A DNA stretch of 64,000 nucleotides. Source: an uncultured Aquimarina sp. (GTDB lineage: Bacteria; Bacteroidota; Bacteroidia; Flavobacteriales; Flavobacteriaceae). Below are positions 44,010 through 53,640 of the stretch, piece after piece. The first letter of the stretch is position 1; each line of letters opens with the position of its first letter. A model generated the notes under the pieces. It was not told the origin of the DNA. It worked only from the letters and a program-made list of their open reading frames with translations, and searched no databases. The stretch spans positions 310,001 through 374,000 of the forward strand of contig NZ_CANLMP010000002.1 in NCBI RefSeq assembly GCF_947492405.1. The letters are read 5' to 3'. The translations under genes and the position numbers were made by a program.

Positions 44010-45257
44010 TTATAATTTATAAGTTAAACCAAGTCCTGGCGCAAATGCGCTTGATTTATAAGTCCCTCTAAAAGGTACATTTTGTCCGTTTTCTTGATAA
44101 AAATCATAAGACTCATTCACCTCTTCAAATCTTAAGTAAAAGAAAGAAGCATCTATCGCTAACTTAGGAGTAATAGCAAAACTAACCCCTCCTGAAAACC
44201 CATTAGAATCATTACGAGGTGTCTCTGGAGCAAAAAACCCTGACTGCACTGGGGATTCATCGAAATAGTACCCTGCTCTTAGAGAAATTTTAGAAGTAGC
44301 ATCATACTGCAATCCGAAACGATATACAGAAGAGTTTTTATAATTACGAGGGTTTAGTGAAGTAGAACCGTTACCAAATTGAATATCTAATGACTCATAC
44401 ACATCCCAGAATTGTCTGTTATAATCAAAAGCAAACAACCATTTTTTATGGAACTGATACGAAAGACCAATTGTTAATTCTGCTGGCAAAGGTAATTCTG
44501 CATCAAATGTTGTAGTACCATTTGCAGGAGTAGCAGGAGAATTAGGGAAATTTGAGAATGTTGCTTCACCACCTTCTGCTTCAAGAATAATTTCGCTACG
44601 ATAGCTAAATCCTAATCTAAAATTTTCAGTTGGATTAAACATGGCACTCACACTCCACCCCCAATTAGTTACTCCAGAATCATCAACGGTAATATTAGAA
44701 CGATTACCATCTATATCCGCTAATGTTCTATTTGCATTTCTGTTAAAGTTAACTGAACCTGTAACAAAAATAGGACCCCCTCCAATACTAAATTGATCAG
44801 AAAGTTTTATAGAAACCACTGGTTGGATATAAATAGCCGCTAACTCAATATTATTTACTAGGTGAGAACCTGCCCAATCTGTTGGCCAAGTTACCTCACT
44901 ACCATAAGGAGTATATACTCCAAGTCCTAAGGCCAACCAATCATTAACTTTATAAGATCCGTATAAATTAAGCGGTGTACCAACAGAGCTATCTGTCTCA
45001 GAAGAAGATCCAAAATCAGAGTTTTGATAAATCACATCTGTAAAAATACCACTGGCACCAACACTTACATTTAATTTGTTTTCTAAATACACAAGACCCG
45101 CAGGATTGAAGAATACTAGTTCCGCACTATTCACCACAGCAACACCTGTATGCCCCATAGCCATCGCTCTCTGCCCTTGCACACTAACTCTATATCCACC
45201 AGCATAGGTGACCAAAGTCACTAAGGCGAATAGAACTAATAATAGTAGTTTTTTCAT
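44010..45257 (-). CDS. OmpP1/FadL/TodX outer-membrane transporter
   Basis: 415 residues. A signal peptide (about 1-20) is followed by the FadL N-terminal hatch pattern (QGQRAMAMGHTGVAVVNSAELVFFNPAG near 27-55) and a barrel to the end. FadL-type channels carry long-chain fatty acids or other hydrophobic compounds across the outer membrane. It forms an operon with the downstream esterase lipoprotein and has a promoter of the expected form at 45310-45339. Confidence 0.92.
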   Translation of the reverse strand: MKKLLLLVLFALVTLVTYAGGYRVSVQGQRAMAMGHTGVAVVNSAELVFFNPAGLVYLENKLNVSVGASGIFTDVIYQNSDFGSSSETDSSVGTPLNLYGSYKVNDWLALGLGVYTPYGSEVTWPTDWAGSHLVNNIELAAIYIQPVVSIKLSDQFSIGGGPIFVTGSVNFNRNANRTLADIDGNRSNITVDDSGVTNWGWSVSAMFNPTENFRLGFSYRSEIILEAEGGEATFSNFPNSPATPANGTTTFDAELPLPAELTIGLSYQFHKKWLFAFDYNRQFWDVYESLDIQFGNGSTSLNPRNYKNSSVYRFGLQYDATSKISLRAGYYFDESPVQSGFFAPETPRNDSNGFSGGVSFAITPKLAIDASFFYLRFEEVNESYDFYQENGQNVPFRGTYKSSAFAPGLGLTYKL

Positions 45258-45309
45258 AATAAATTAGAATTGTTTTTGTTTTTTTAAGAATATTGAAAAA
45301 ATAATGCAC

Positions 45310-45339
45310 CAAATTTAGTAGAAAATACCAATTATCCAA
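45310..45339 (-). promoter_or_regulatory. Promoter of the FadL-esterase operon
   Basis: On the minus strand TTG (45339-45337) precedes TAAATTTG (45317-45310) with 19 bases between. The FadL start is 52 bases further on. Confidence 0.75.
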
Positions 45340-45379
45340 CTAAATCATTAAAATATTATGCATACATAGCATTTTTTGT

Positions 45380-46147
45380 TTAATTTCTAATAAATTCTAA
45401 CACGGACGCTAAAAATTCCGTGGGATTTTCCGCGTGCAGCCAATGCCCAGCATTAGAAATCTCATCGATTTTTACTTTAGGAAATTGCCTTTTAATTCGG
45501 CTCTCATCTTCGCTCAAAACATAATTAGACTTTGCTCCTTTAATAAAAAGTACTTGCCCATTATAAACTAAATCCCCTGGAAGCTCTACTCCTATTTCTG
45601 AGGAATTCTGTATCAAACTATCCAAATTCATTCGCAAACCAAGTTCGTTCTTTTCTCTCCAAAATAGGTTTTTCATCAAAAACATCCGTACTCCAATATC
45701 TTGCACATACGCACTTAAAGCTTTATCTACTTCTCCCCTACTTTTTAACACCTCAAAATCTAAAGAGCTAAGTCCATCTAGGATATCTTGATGATGTAAT
45801 GGATAGTATTTTGGTCCGATGTCAGCGATTATTACCTTTTTAAGTAACTCAGGATGATTAACAGCAAAGAACATAGCGGTCTTACCTCCCATAGAATGAC
45901 CTAAAAGTATTACATCTTTCAGATTATTAATATGGCAATATTCTAACAAGTCAGAAGCTAAAAGCTCATAACTAAATTCATCGCTATGAGGGCTGCGACC
46001 ATGATTTCTTTGATCAATCAGATGCATTTGATATCCAGATTCTGATATCTTCTTAGCGAGGGTTTTCCAATTATCCCCCATACCCAAGAAACCATGTAAA
46101 ATTAGAAATGGCGTCCCTTCTCCAAAAACGTTAGCGTGTAATCTCAT
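45380..46147 (-). CDS. Alpha/beta hydrolase
   Basis: 255 residues from the ATG at 46147, the start of the family pattern RLHANVFGEGTPFLILHGFLG. The oxyanion loop HGFLG (near 18-22), the nucleophile Ser in LLGHSMGG (near 82-89) and the His in NAGHWLHAENP (near 234-244) form the usual catalytic set. Such proteins are esterases, thioesterases or similar enzymes; the substrate is open. The gene starts seven bases after the pdxJ stop, so the two are one operon. No signal peptide; cytoplasmic. Confidence 0.9.
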   Translation of the reverse strand: MRLHANVFGEGTPFLILHGFLGMGDNWKTLAKKISESGYQMHLIDQRNHGRSPHSDEFSYELLASDLLEYCHINNLKDVILLGHSMGGKTAMFFAVNHPELLKKVIIADIGPKYYPLHHQDILDGLSSLDFEVLKSRGEVDKALSAYVQDIGVRMFLMKNLFWREKNELGLRMNLDSLIQNSSEIGVELPGDLVYNGQVLFIKGAKSNYVLSEDESRIKRQFPKVKIDEISNAGHWLHAENPTEFLASVLEFIRN

Positions 46148-46154
46148 GCTTTCA

Positions 46155-46868
46155 TTATTTAAGTCTGTGTAAATACATATTAACGACGTTTTCCAAACCA
46201 AGATATAAGGATTCACTAATCAATGCATGTCCAATAGAAACCTCAAGCAATCCAGGAATATTTTCTTTAAAAAATTTAATATTATCAAGCGAAAGATCGT
46301 GACCTGCATTTATACCTATCTCTAAATCTAAGGCCAACTTAGCACATTCTGCGTATGGTAGAATTGAATCTAAATTACCTTTATTATATTCAGACGCAAA
46401 AGACTCTGTATACAATTCGATTCGATCAGCACCGGTTTCTTTAGCTCCTTCAACCATCTGTCTTACAGGATCTACAAAAATTGAAGTTCTGATACCGTTT
46501 CTTTTAAACTCTGAGATTATTTCCTTTAAAAAGCTTTTATGTTTTACTGTATCCCAACCCGCATTACTAGTTATAGCTTCAACTGCATCAGGAACTAGCG
46601 TTACCTGAGTTGGCTTCACCTCGTTCACAAGATTAACAAATTTTGGTATTGGATTTCCTTCTATATTATATTCCGTATGAACTATTGGTTTTAAATCATA
46701 AGCGTCCTGATACCTAATATGTCTTTCATCAGGTCGAGGATGAATAGTGATTCCTTCTCCTCCAAAATCCTGAATATCTGCAGCCACTTTAAGTAAATTT
46801 GGCGTATCACCTCCTCTTGAATTACGTAGCGTTGCTATTTTATTGACATTAACACTTAATTTTGTCAT
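46155..46868 (-). CDS. pdxJ: Pyridoxine 5'-phosphate synthase
   Basis: 237 residues from the ATG at 46868, where the family start TKLSVNVNKIATLRNSRGG lies; a longer frame to 46949 overlaps the CBS gene promoter. PdxJ condenses 1-deoxyxylulose 5-phosphate with 3-amino-2-oxopropyl phosphate to form pyridoxine phosphate, the last ring-making step of vitamin B6 synthesis. Motifs: GGEGITIHPRPDERHI near 37-52 and GINAGHDLSLDN near 184. First gene of a leftward operon with an alpha/beta hydrolase. Confidence 0.97.
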   Translation of the reverse strand: MTKLSVNVNKIATLRNSRGGDTPNLLKVAADIQDFGGEGITIHPRPDERHIRYQDAYDLKPIVHTEYNIEGNPIPKFVNLVNEVKPTQVTLVPDAVEAITSNAGWDTVKHKSFLKEIISEFKRNGIRTSIFVDPVRQMVEGAKETGADRIELYTESFASEYNKGNLDSILPYAECAKLALDLEIGINAGHDLSLDNIKFFKENIPGLLEVSIGHALISESLYLGLENVVNMYLHRLK

Positions 46869-46909
46869 AGTTTTTGATATAACTTTTAATAAAAAGCAAA
46901 AATACGAAC

Positions 46910-46937
46910 TTGAGAGTGCCTCGGTTACATATTTTTG
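46910..46937 (+). promoter_or_regulatory. Promoter of the CBS-nadK operon
   Basis: TTG (46910-46912), 17 bases, then TATTTTTG (46930-46937), a good match to the Bacteroidota promoter, 28 bases before the start of the CBS-domain gene. Confidence 0.75.
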
Positions 46938-46965
46938 ATTAATTTGCATAAAAAGCCCCGGGAAT

Positions 46966-47622
46966 ATGAAGACAAGCTTATATATAATAAATGAAATAGA
47001 TCCACTGTCTACAACCGCAAAGGTTGCGGACGCACAATTATTATTTAACGAACTTACCTACACTCATTTTCCTGTCTTAAAAGATGGTATTTATGTAGGA
47101 TGCATATCAGAAGCAGATGTTAGATGTTTTGAAACTGAAGAAATATTAGAATCCTATCTTTATGCTTTAGAAGGTTTTTTTGTTAGAGCTGATGCCAACT
47201 GGTTAGATATTTTAGAATCCTTTGCACAAAATCATTCTAACATATTACCTGTTCTTGATGATGACAACAACTATCAAGGATATTTTGAATTAAGAGATAT
47301 TATGAATCTTTTTAACGAAACTCCTTTTCTAAGTGAGCCGGGTAATATTTTAATTGTAGAAAAAGGTGTATTAGATTATTCTTTTAGCGAAGTTTCACAA
47401 ATTGTAGAATCAAATAACGCTAAATTGCTTGGTCTTTTCATTTCTAATATGGAAAACGATGTAATCCAAATTACGTTAAAAATAAATGATAGTGATATAA
47501 ATAATATTGTCCAAACATTTAGAAGATATAGCTACAACATTGTATCTAAGCATCATGAAGATTCATTTTTAAATAATCTTAAGGAAAGGTCTCAGTATTT
47601 AGAAAAATACCTTAATATTTAA
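46966..47622 (+). CDS. CBS-domain protein
   Basis: 218 residues with two CBS motifs (about 15-65, THFPVLKDGIYVGCISEADV, and 75-130, NILPVLDDDNNYQGYFELRD) and a C-terminal beta/alpha segment that resembles an ACT-like regulatory domain. CBS pairs bind adenine nucleotides and act as energy or redox sensors; in Bacteroidota this gene commonly precedes nadK. It is 39 bases upstream of nadK in the same operon, and might sense NAD(P) or ATP to modulate it, which is inference. Confidence 0.85.
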   Translation: MKTSLYIINEIDPLSTTAKVADAQLLFNELTYTHFPVLKDGIYVGCISEADVRCFETEEILESYLYALEGFFVRADANWLDILESFAQNHSNILPVLDDDNNYQGYFELRDIMNLFNETPFLSEPGNILIVEKGVLDYSFSEVSQIVESNNAKLLGLFISNMENDVIQITLKINDSDINNIVQTFRRYSYNIVSKHHEDSFLNNLKERSQYLEKYLNI

Positions 47623-47661
47623 CAAATAATATAAACTAACACCTAAACAAATTAAATCATA

Positions 47662-48546
47662 ATGAAGATAGGTATTTACGGCCAGTTCTATCACGAAAAA
47701 TCTGGAATTTATATCCAACAATTACTAGAAGCGCTGGACAAAAATAATATCGAGGTAGTGATTGAGAAAAACTTTCTCGAACTCATTAATCTTCATGACG
47801 ATATTGATAAAAGCTATTCTCATTTTAGCACTTTTGAGGAGTTAGACCACTCCTATGATCTTTTTTTTAGTATTGGAGGAGATGGAACTATCTTAAAAAC
47901 GATTACTTATGTTAGAGACTTAGGTATCCCAATTGCTGGAATCAATACTGGAAGACTAGGTTTTTTAGCAACTATTCAAAAAGAAGAAATAAAAGACACG
48001 ATCAACCTTATATTAGATAAAAAATTTCATATCTCTCCAAGAACCATTGTAACAATAGATACTGTCCCACCAACAGAAGAGTTTGGAGTTCTAAACTTTG
48101 CAATGAATGAAATTGCAGTTAGTAGAAGAAACACGACTTCTATGATAACAGTACACACTAGTCTTAATGATGAATTTCTTACCTCTTATTGGGCAGATGG
48201 ATTGATTATTTCCTCTCCAACAGGTTCTACTGGATATTCTTTAAGTTGCGGTGGCCCCGTTATGATGCCTGATGCAGAAAGCATGGTACTAACACCTATT
48301 GCACCTCATAATCTTAATGCCAGACCACTAGTTATTCCAGATGACAAAGAAATCAAATTACAAGTTTCTGGAAGAGAAGACACATATTTAGTTTCTCTAG
48401 ATTCAAGAATACACACGTTACCAAATGAAGCTACAGTTGTTATAAAAAAAGCGCCTTTTAAAATAAATATGGTTGTTTTAGAAGGCGATAGTTTCTTAAA
48501 AACATTGCGAAAAAAAATGCTTTGGGGTGAAGATAAACGTAATTAG
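47662..48546 (+). CDS. nadK: NAD kinase
   Basis: 294 residues. The catalytic motif GGDGTILKTI lies near 73-82, the second motif NTGRLGFLA near 96, and SPTGSTGYSLSCGGP near 184-198. It phosphorylates NAD+ with ATP to make NADP+, the sole route to NADP(H). Second gene of the CBS-nadK operon. Cytoplasmic. Confidence 0.97.
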   Translation: MKIGIYGQFYHEKSGIYIQQLLEALDKNNIEVVIEKNFLELINLHDDIDKSYSHFSTFEELDHSYDLFFSIGGDGTILKTITYVRDLGIPIAGINTGRLGFLATIQKEEIKDTINLILDKKFHISPRTIVTIDTVPPTEEFGVLNFAMNEIAVSRRNTTSMITVHTSLNDEFLTSYWADGLIISSPTGSTGYSLSCGGPVMMPDAESMVLTPIAPHNLNARPLVIPDDKEIKLQVSGREDTYLVSLDSRIHTLPNEATVVIKKAPFKINMVVLEGDSFLKTLRKKMLWGEDKRN

Positions 48547-48600
48547 ACAATAAAATCTACTAAAAAGTGTTTTTTAATTCATACTATTTTACTCAAATTC

Positions 48601-48629
48601 TTGTGTACTAAAGTTAATTGTTATATTTG
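48601..48629 (+). promoter_or_regulatory. Promoter of the outer-membrane biogenesis operon
   Basis: TTG (48601-48603), 18 bases, TATATTTG (48622-48629), a clear Bacteroidota promoter 17 bases before the DUF6089 gene start. Confidence 0.8.
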
Positions 48630-48646
48630 CAAACTTTTGAAAATCT

Positions 48647-49330
48647 ATGAGATACTTAGCATCCTTTGTATTAATTTTGTTTTTTGGGCAATCTATCACC
48701 TCTCAAACCTATGAGGTTGGACTGATGGCTGGTGGTTCTAATTATATTGGAGACGTAGGATCTACCTACTATATTTCGCCTAATGCTTTTGCTATTGGAG
48801 CGATCGGAAAATGGAATCGAAGTAAAAGACATGCTTTTAGAGCATCTTTTTTATACGCCAACCTTAAATCAAATGATTCTAAAGGAGATGACAGAAGGGT
48901 TCAAAGAGGTTTTAGTTTTAATAATTCTGTAAAAGAATTATCTGCAGGATTAGAATTTAATTTTTGGGAATGGTATCTATATGATGGTGAACCTCAGTTT
49001 ACTCCATATCTATACACAGGTTTGACCGGTTTTAACTATAGTGCAAAAGCGGTTGACCCTAACAATGGCAATCAAATTAGCTCCTATAGTGAAAAATGGA
49101 GTGTTGCTATCCCGATGGTAGTGGGTGTTAAGAAAACTATCGGACGTCATTGGGTATTAGGTGCAGAAATTGGTGCGAGATATACATTCACTGACAATTT
49201 AGATGGAAGTGATCCAGACAGTGCGTTTGGAACAGGATTTGGTAATTTGGATAATAATGATTGGTATGTATTTACCGGCATAACATTATCCTACACATGG
49301 GGTAGAATCCCATGTTATTGTGCATTCTAA
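48647..49330 (+). CDS. DUF6089-family outer-membrane protein
   Basis: 227 residues: a signal peptide to about 20 (QSITSQ) and a short barrel-like region with alternating strands. The family pattern (YEVGLMAGGSNYIGDVG and NNSVKELSAGLEFNFWEW) is clear. In Bacteroidota this gene regularly precedes uppS and bamA, as here, and it is thought to be an outer-membrane protein involved in envelope building; its function is unproven. The stop is three bases before the uppS start, giving a tight operon. Confidence 0.9.
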   Translation: MRYLASFVLILFFGQSITSQTYEVGLMAGGSNYIGDVGSTYYISPNAFAIGAIGKWNRSKRHAFRASFLYANLKSNDSKGDDRRVQRGFSFNNSVKELSAGLEFNFWEWYLYDGEPQFTPYLYTGLTGFNYSAKAVDPNNGNQISSYSEKWSVAIPMVVGVKKTIGRHWVLGAEIGARYTFTDNLDGSDPDSAFGTGFGNLDNNDWYVFTGITLSYTWGRIPCYCAF

Positions 49331-49332
49331 AA

Positions 49333-50070
49333 ATGAATAATAAAGAACAACTCAATTCTAACATTCCGGAACATGTAGCCATCATTATGGATGGTAATGG
49401 CAGATGGGCAAAAAAGAAAGGATTCTTTAGAGCTGTTGGCCATGAAAATGGAACAAAAGCCGTTAGAGAAGTTGTAGAAGGAGCTGCTGAAATAGGAATA
49501 AAGTATCTTACATTGTATGCCTTTTCTACAGAAAACTGGAACAGACCTAAGTTAGAAGTAGAAACTTTAATGAAGCTTTTGGTAAGTTCCTTAAAGAAAG
49601 AAATAAAAACACTTCAAAAAAATAATATTCGCTTAAACGCTATCGGAAACCTACAAGCACTACCCGAAAAAGCAAGAAAAGAATTACTAGAAGTTATTGA
49701 AAAGACTAAGGATAACAAGCACATGACGCTTTCTTTAGCCCTTAGTTACGGTAGTCGAGAAGAGCTAATAAAAACTATTCAAGAAATAAGCAATAAAGTT
49801 AAAAATAATGTACTTTCGCCACATCTTATAAATGAAGCAGTCATTAATGAGCATTTGTATACCAAAACGCTACCAGATGTAGATTTATTAATACGTACCA
49901 GTGGAGAACAACGTATTAGTAATTTCTTATTATGGCAGATTGCGTATGCAGAATTATATTTTACTGAAATATTATGGCCCGATTATAAAAGAACAGATTT
50001 ATTTGAAGCCATTTTAAATTATCAACAAAGAGAAAGAAGATTTGGAAAAACTAGTGAGCAGCTTAGTTAA
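49333..50070 (+). CDS. uppS: Isoprenyl transferase, undecaprenyl pyrophosphate synthase type
   Basis: 245 residues from the ATG at 49333, directly after the DUF6089 stop; the upstream ATG at 49312 lies inside that gene. Motifs: HVAIIMDGNGRWAKKKG near 14-30 (catalytic Asp) and DVDLLIRTSGEQRISNFLLWQIAYAELYF near 182-210. It condenses isopentenyl pyrophosphate units to the C55 carrier lipid needed for peptidoglycan and O-antigen. Positioned between an outer-membrane protein and bamA, it couples lipid carrier supply to envelope assembly. Confidence 0.97.
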   Translation: MNNKEQLNSNIPEHVAIIMDGNGRWAKKKGFFRAVGHENGTKAVREVVEGAAEIGIKYLTLYAFSTENWNRPKLEVETLMKLLVSSLKKEIKTLQKNNIRLNAIGNLQALPEKARKELLEVIEKTKDNKHMTLSLALSYGSREELIKTIQEISNKVKNNVLSPHLINEAVINEHLYTKTLPDVDLLIRTSGEQRISNFLLWQIAYAELYFTEILWPDYKRTDLFEAILNYQQRERRFGKTSEQLS

Positions 50071-50074
50071 AAAG

Positions 50075-52702
50075 ATGACAAAAAAATTACCCATTACGTA
50101 TTTTGCATTTATTGCATTTTTATTAAATACAGTATTACTTTCGGCACAAAACTTACCAGGTACTAGCGGAAAAGAGTATATTATCGGAGATATTGAAGTT
50201 ACAGGAATATCTACTTATAGTAAAAACACCATTATAACCTTTACAGGTCTTAAGAATGGTCAACGAATTTCATTGCCAGGTGATCGTATCAGTCAGGTTA
50301 TAAAGAAACTTTGGGATCTTGAATTATTTAGCGATATAAATTTTTACATCACTAAAGTAGAAGGCGACACTGCCTATCTTGAGATTAATATCCAAGAGGT
50401 TCCGGAGTTAAACCAAGCTCGTATAGAAGGTATCAGAAAGCGTAAAGCGGAAGAATTAATTAAAGACAACAGTCTGACATCTGGAGCAAAGGTTACTGAA
50501 AACCTCATTACTACTACACGTAATTTTATTACCAATAAATATCGTAAAGATGGTTTTCTTAATACCAAGGTTATAATCAACACTACTCCCGTTAAGGATA
50601 CTGTTCCTACTAACAAGGTTAATATGTTAGTTCGTATCGATAAAGGTGATCGAGTAAAAGTTGATAAGATTAGGATTAATGGAAACGAGCAATTTTCTGA
50701 TGGCAAAGTGAGATCAGCAATGAAGAACACTAAACAGAAAAAATTCTGGAGATTCTGGAAACGCTCGAAATACATAAAGAATGATTATCAGGAAGACAAA
50801 GAAAATATTATTAGTAAATACAAAGAAAAAGGATACCGAGATGCTAGAATCACTACTGATTCTTTAATTATAGAAGATAATAACAGTGTGTCTTTAAATC
50901 TTGCTATAGAGGAGGGTAATAAATATTATTTCGGAGATATTAATTTTCTAGGGAACAGCGTTTATACTGATAATCAATTAGCAAGACAATTAGTTATCAA
51001 AAAAGGAGACGTATACAATGGAGTTCTTCTGGAAAAACAGATTGCTGATAACACTAAACCCGATGCAAACGATCTTACCAACTTGTATCAAAATAATGGA
51101 TATTTATTTTCTAATATTGATGCCGTAGAAACTAATGTTAAAAACGACACCATAGATTTTGAAATAAGAATTCGAGAAGGAAAACTAGTACATTTTGATC
51201 ATATTACAGTTACAGGTAATGATAAAACTAATGATCATGTTGTTTATCGAATCTTAAGAACTAAACCAGGTCAAGTATATAGCAAAGATTTAGTTGTAAG
51301 GACAGTTAGAGAAATAGGTCAATTAGGATTTTTTGATCCTGAACAATTAGAACCTCAGTTTAAAAATGCCGATCCGCAAGCTGGAACTATAGATATCAAC
51401 TATCCTGTAGTAGAGAAAGGAGCAAGTCAGATTGAGCTTCAAGGTGGTTTTGGTGGTGGAGGTTTTGTTGGAACCTTAGGTTTAGCCTTCAGTAACTTTT
51501 CTATCAGAAATATTTTCAATAAAGAAGCATATAGTCCTTTACCTATGGGAGACGGTCAAACGCTTCGTGTTAGAGCACAAGCTAGTCAGTTTTTCCAAAC
51601 ATACAGCCTGTCATTTATTGAGCCTTGGCTTGGTGGAAAAAGACCATTTCAGCTTTCTACATCTTTTTCTCATACAATACAGTTCTTATTTAACAACAGA
51701 ACTAGAGATGTAGATAGAGATAGTAAGTTTTTAATTACTGGTGGGTCTATTGGTATTGCAAAAAGATTGAATTGGCCTGATAATTACTTTACCTTATCAC
51801 AGGCGATAAGTATTCAACATTATAACCTAAAAAACTACAATACCAGATTATTTACCTTTGGTAATGGTTCTTCTAACAATCTTGCATACACCATAGGAAT
51901 TAACAGAAATAATACAGCTATTAATCCAATTTTCCCGACATCAGGGTCAGAGTTTAATCTTATCGCTAAGCTTTCTCTACCTTATTCTTTATGGGATGGT
52001 ACAGATTATAGTCAATTGGCAGAAAGAAGATCGGATATCCAAGGACAATTAGATGATCCAAATTCAGGATTGAGTACTGAAGAACTTCAGACACTAGCGG
52101 ATGAAAGAGGTGAGATTGACCAAGAACGATTTGATTGGCTAGAATATTACAAGATTAAATTTGACGCTACCTGGTATACTACCTTAGCTAAAATAGGCAA
52201 ACAACCATTAGTCTTGAGAACCAGAGCAGAATATGGTTTTCTTGGAGCTTACAACAATGATAGAGGAAATATTCCTTTCGAAAGATTTTTCTTAGGAGGT
52301 GACGGATTAGGAGCAACAGCCTTGGATGGAAGGGAAGTTGTAGCTCTTAGAGGATATCCAAACCAATCATTAATACCATTAAGTAGAGCAAATGACCCAG
52401 ATTTTGTAGAAGATGGGGCAACAATTTATAATAAATATTCGTTAGAGCTTCGTTATCCTATTACTCTAAAACCATCAGCCTCTATTTATATGCTGGCATT
52501 TTTAGAAGGTGGAGCATCTTATGATAGCTTTAGAGGATTCAATCCGTTTCAATTAAATCGTTCTGCTGGAGCAGGTTTACGTATCTTTATGCCAGCCTTT
52601 GGATTGCTGGGTATTGATTTTGGGTATGGTTTTGACCCAATTCCAGGTACGACAGGAAATAATGGATGGGAGACTCACTTTATCATTGGACAACAATTTT
52701 AA
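50075..52702 (+). CDS. bamA: Outer membrane assembly factor BamA
   Basis: 875 residues from the ATG at 50075, four bases after uppS, preferred over a TTG at 50042 that lies inside it. Signal peptide (ending VLLSAQ), several POTRA domains at about 35-420 and a C-terminal barrel with the RGYPNQSL and VEDGATIYNKYSLELRYPI motifs. BamA folds and inserts beta-barrel proteins into the outer membrane. Its periplasmic chaperones are encoded just downstream, as is usual. Confidence 0.97.
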   Translation: MTKKLPITYFAFIAFLLNTVLLSAQNLPGTSGKEYIIGDIEVTGISTYSKNTIITFTGLKNGQRISLPGDRISQVIKKLWDLELFSDINFYITKVEGDTAYLEINIQEVPELNQARIEGIRKRKAEELIKDNSLTSGAKVTENLITTTRNFITNKYRKDGFLNTKVIINTTPVKDTVPTNKVNMLVRIDKGDRVKVDKIRINGNEQFSDGKVRSAMKNTKQKKFWRFWKRSKYIKNDYQEDKENIISKYKEKGYRDARITTDSLIIEDNNSVSLNLAIEEGNKYYFGDINFLGNSVYTDNQLARQLVIKKGDVYNGVLLEKQIADNTKPDANDLTNLYQNNGYLFSNIDAVETNVKNDTIDFEIRIREGKLVHFDHITVTGNDKTNDHVVYRILRTKPGQVYSKDLVVRTVREIGQLGFFDPEQLEPQFKNADPQAGTIDINYPVVEKGASQIELQGGFGGGGFVGTLGLAFSNFSIRNIFNKEAYSPLPMGDGQTLRVRAQASQFFQTYSLSFIEPWLGGKRPFQLSTSFSHTIQFLFNNRTRDVDRDSKFLITGGSIGIAKRLNWPDNYFTLSQAISIQHYNLKNYNTRLFTFGNGSSNNLAYTIGINRNNTAINPIFPTSGSEFNLIAKLSLPYSLWDGTDYSQLAERRSDIQGQLDDPNSGLSTEELQTLADERGEIDQERFDWLEYYKIKFDATWYTTLAKIGKQPLVLRTRAEYGFLGAYNNDRGNIPFERFFLGGDGLGATALDGREVVALRGYPNQSLIPLSRANDPDFVEDGATIYNKYSLELRYPITLKPSASIYMLAFLEGGASYDSFRGFNPFQLNRSAGAGLRIFMPAFGLLGIDFGYGFDPIPGTTGNNGWETHFIIGQQF

Positions 52703-52738
52703 TTTTGGCACGATTATTTCTATAAACAAAACAGGATC

Positions 52739-53596
52739 ATGAAAACAAAAGTTCTTTTAGTATTAGCAGCTATCCTTTGGTTATCTTTCTCCAACACAGC
52801 AGAAGCTCAAAAAGGTATAAGAGTCGGTTATATAGATATGGATTATATCTTAGAGAATGTACCTGAATATAATGAAGCTTCAGCTGATTTGGAAACCAAA
52901 GTACAAAAATGGAAAGTGGAGATCGAAGCTGAATTAAAGGAAGTAGAACAAATGAGGAAAGACCTCAACAATGAACGTGTTCTTCTGACTAAAGAACTTA
53001 TTGAAGAAAGAGAAGAAGATATTTTCTTTAAAGAAAAAGAAATCCTGGAATATCAACAGAAGAGATTTGGACCTAATGGGGACTTATTTCTTCAAAAAAA
53101 GAGATTAGTACAACCAGTACAGGATCAAGTTTTTGTTGCAGTACAAGAAGTAGCAAAAAACAAAAAATATGATTTTGTATTTGATAAATCTGCAGACTTA
53201 GTAATGTTATATTCTGCCGACAGACATGATATCAGTGATCAAATTTTGTTAAGAATTAATAGAGCTTCCAAAAGAAAGCAAATTAATAGTAAAAAAGAGA
53301 AAAAAGCACTAGAACGTGCTGAAAAAAGAAATGTTGAACAGGAAAAAGAAGTAACAGACAGAGAAAAAGCGGCATCACTAAAACAATCTGAAAGAGAAAG
53401 ATTACTTGCAGAAAGAAAAGCCGCACGAGATTCGATAAGAGCTGCTAAGAAAAAGGAATTTGAAGAAAGAAGAGCTAAACTTATAGAAGCTCAAAAGAGA
53501 AAGAAAGACTCAATAAAAGCTTTAAGAGAGCAATTGAAAAACGACACACCTTCTAATGATGAGGATGGTGAGACCGAGGAAAATGATGACAATTAG
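52739..53596 (+). CDS. OmpH/Skp-family periplasmic chaperone, long form
   Basis: 285 residues. Signal peptide to about 24 (TAEAQ), the Skp-like start RVGYIDMDYILENVPEY, then long alpha-helical arms of charged residues; a Lys/Glu-rich coiled tail (about 175-285) exceeds the usual Skp length and ends acidic. Skp trimers hold unfolded barrel proteins in the periplasm. It follows bamA by 36 bases and precedes a second, standard-length Skp gene. Confidence 0.9.
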   Translation: MKTKVLLVLAAILWLSFSNTAEAQKGIRVGYIDMDYILENVPEYNEASADLETKVQKWKVEIEAELKEVEQMRKDLNNERVLLTKELIEEREEDIFFKEKEILEYQQKRFGPNGDLFLQKKRLVQPVQDQVFVAVQEVAKNKKYDFVFDKSADLVMLYSADRHDISDQILLRINRASKRKQINSKKEKKALERAEKRNVEQEKEVTDREKAASLKQSERERLLAERKAARDSIRAAKKKEFEERRAKLIEAQKRKKDSIKALREQLKNDTPSNDEDGETEENDDN

Positions 53597-53640
53597 AGAA
53601 ATTAATTTTTAAATTTATAACACACTTAATATTACTTGAA

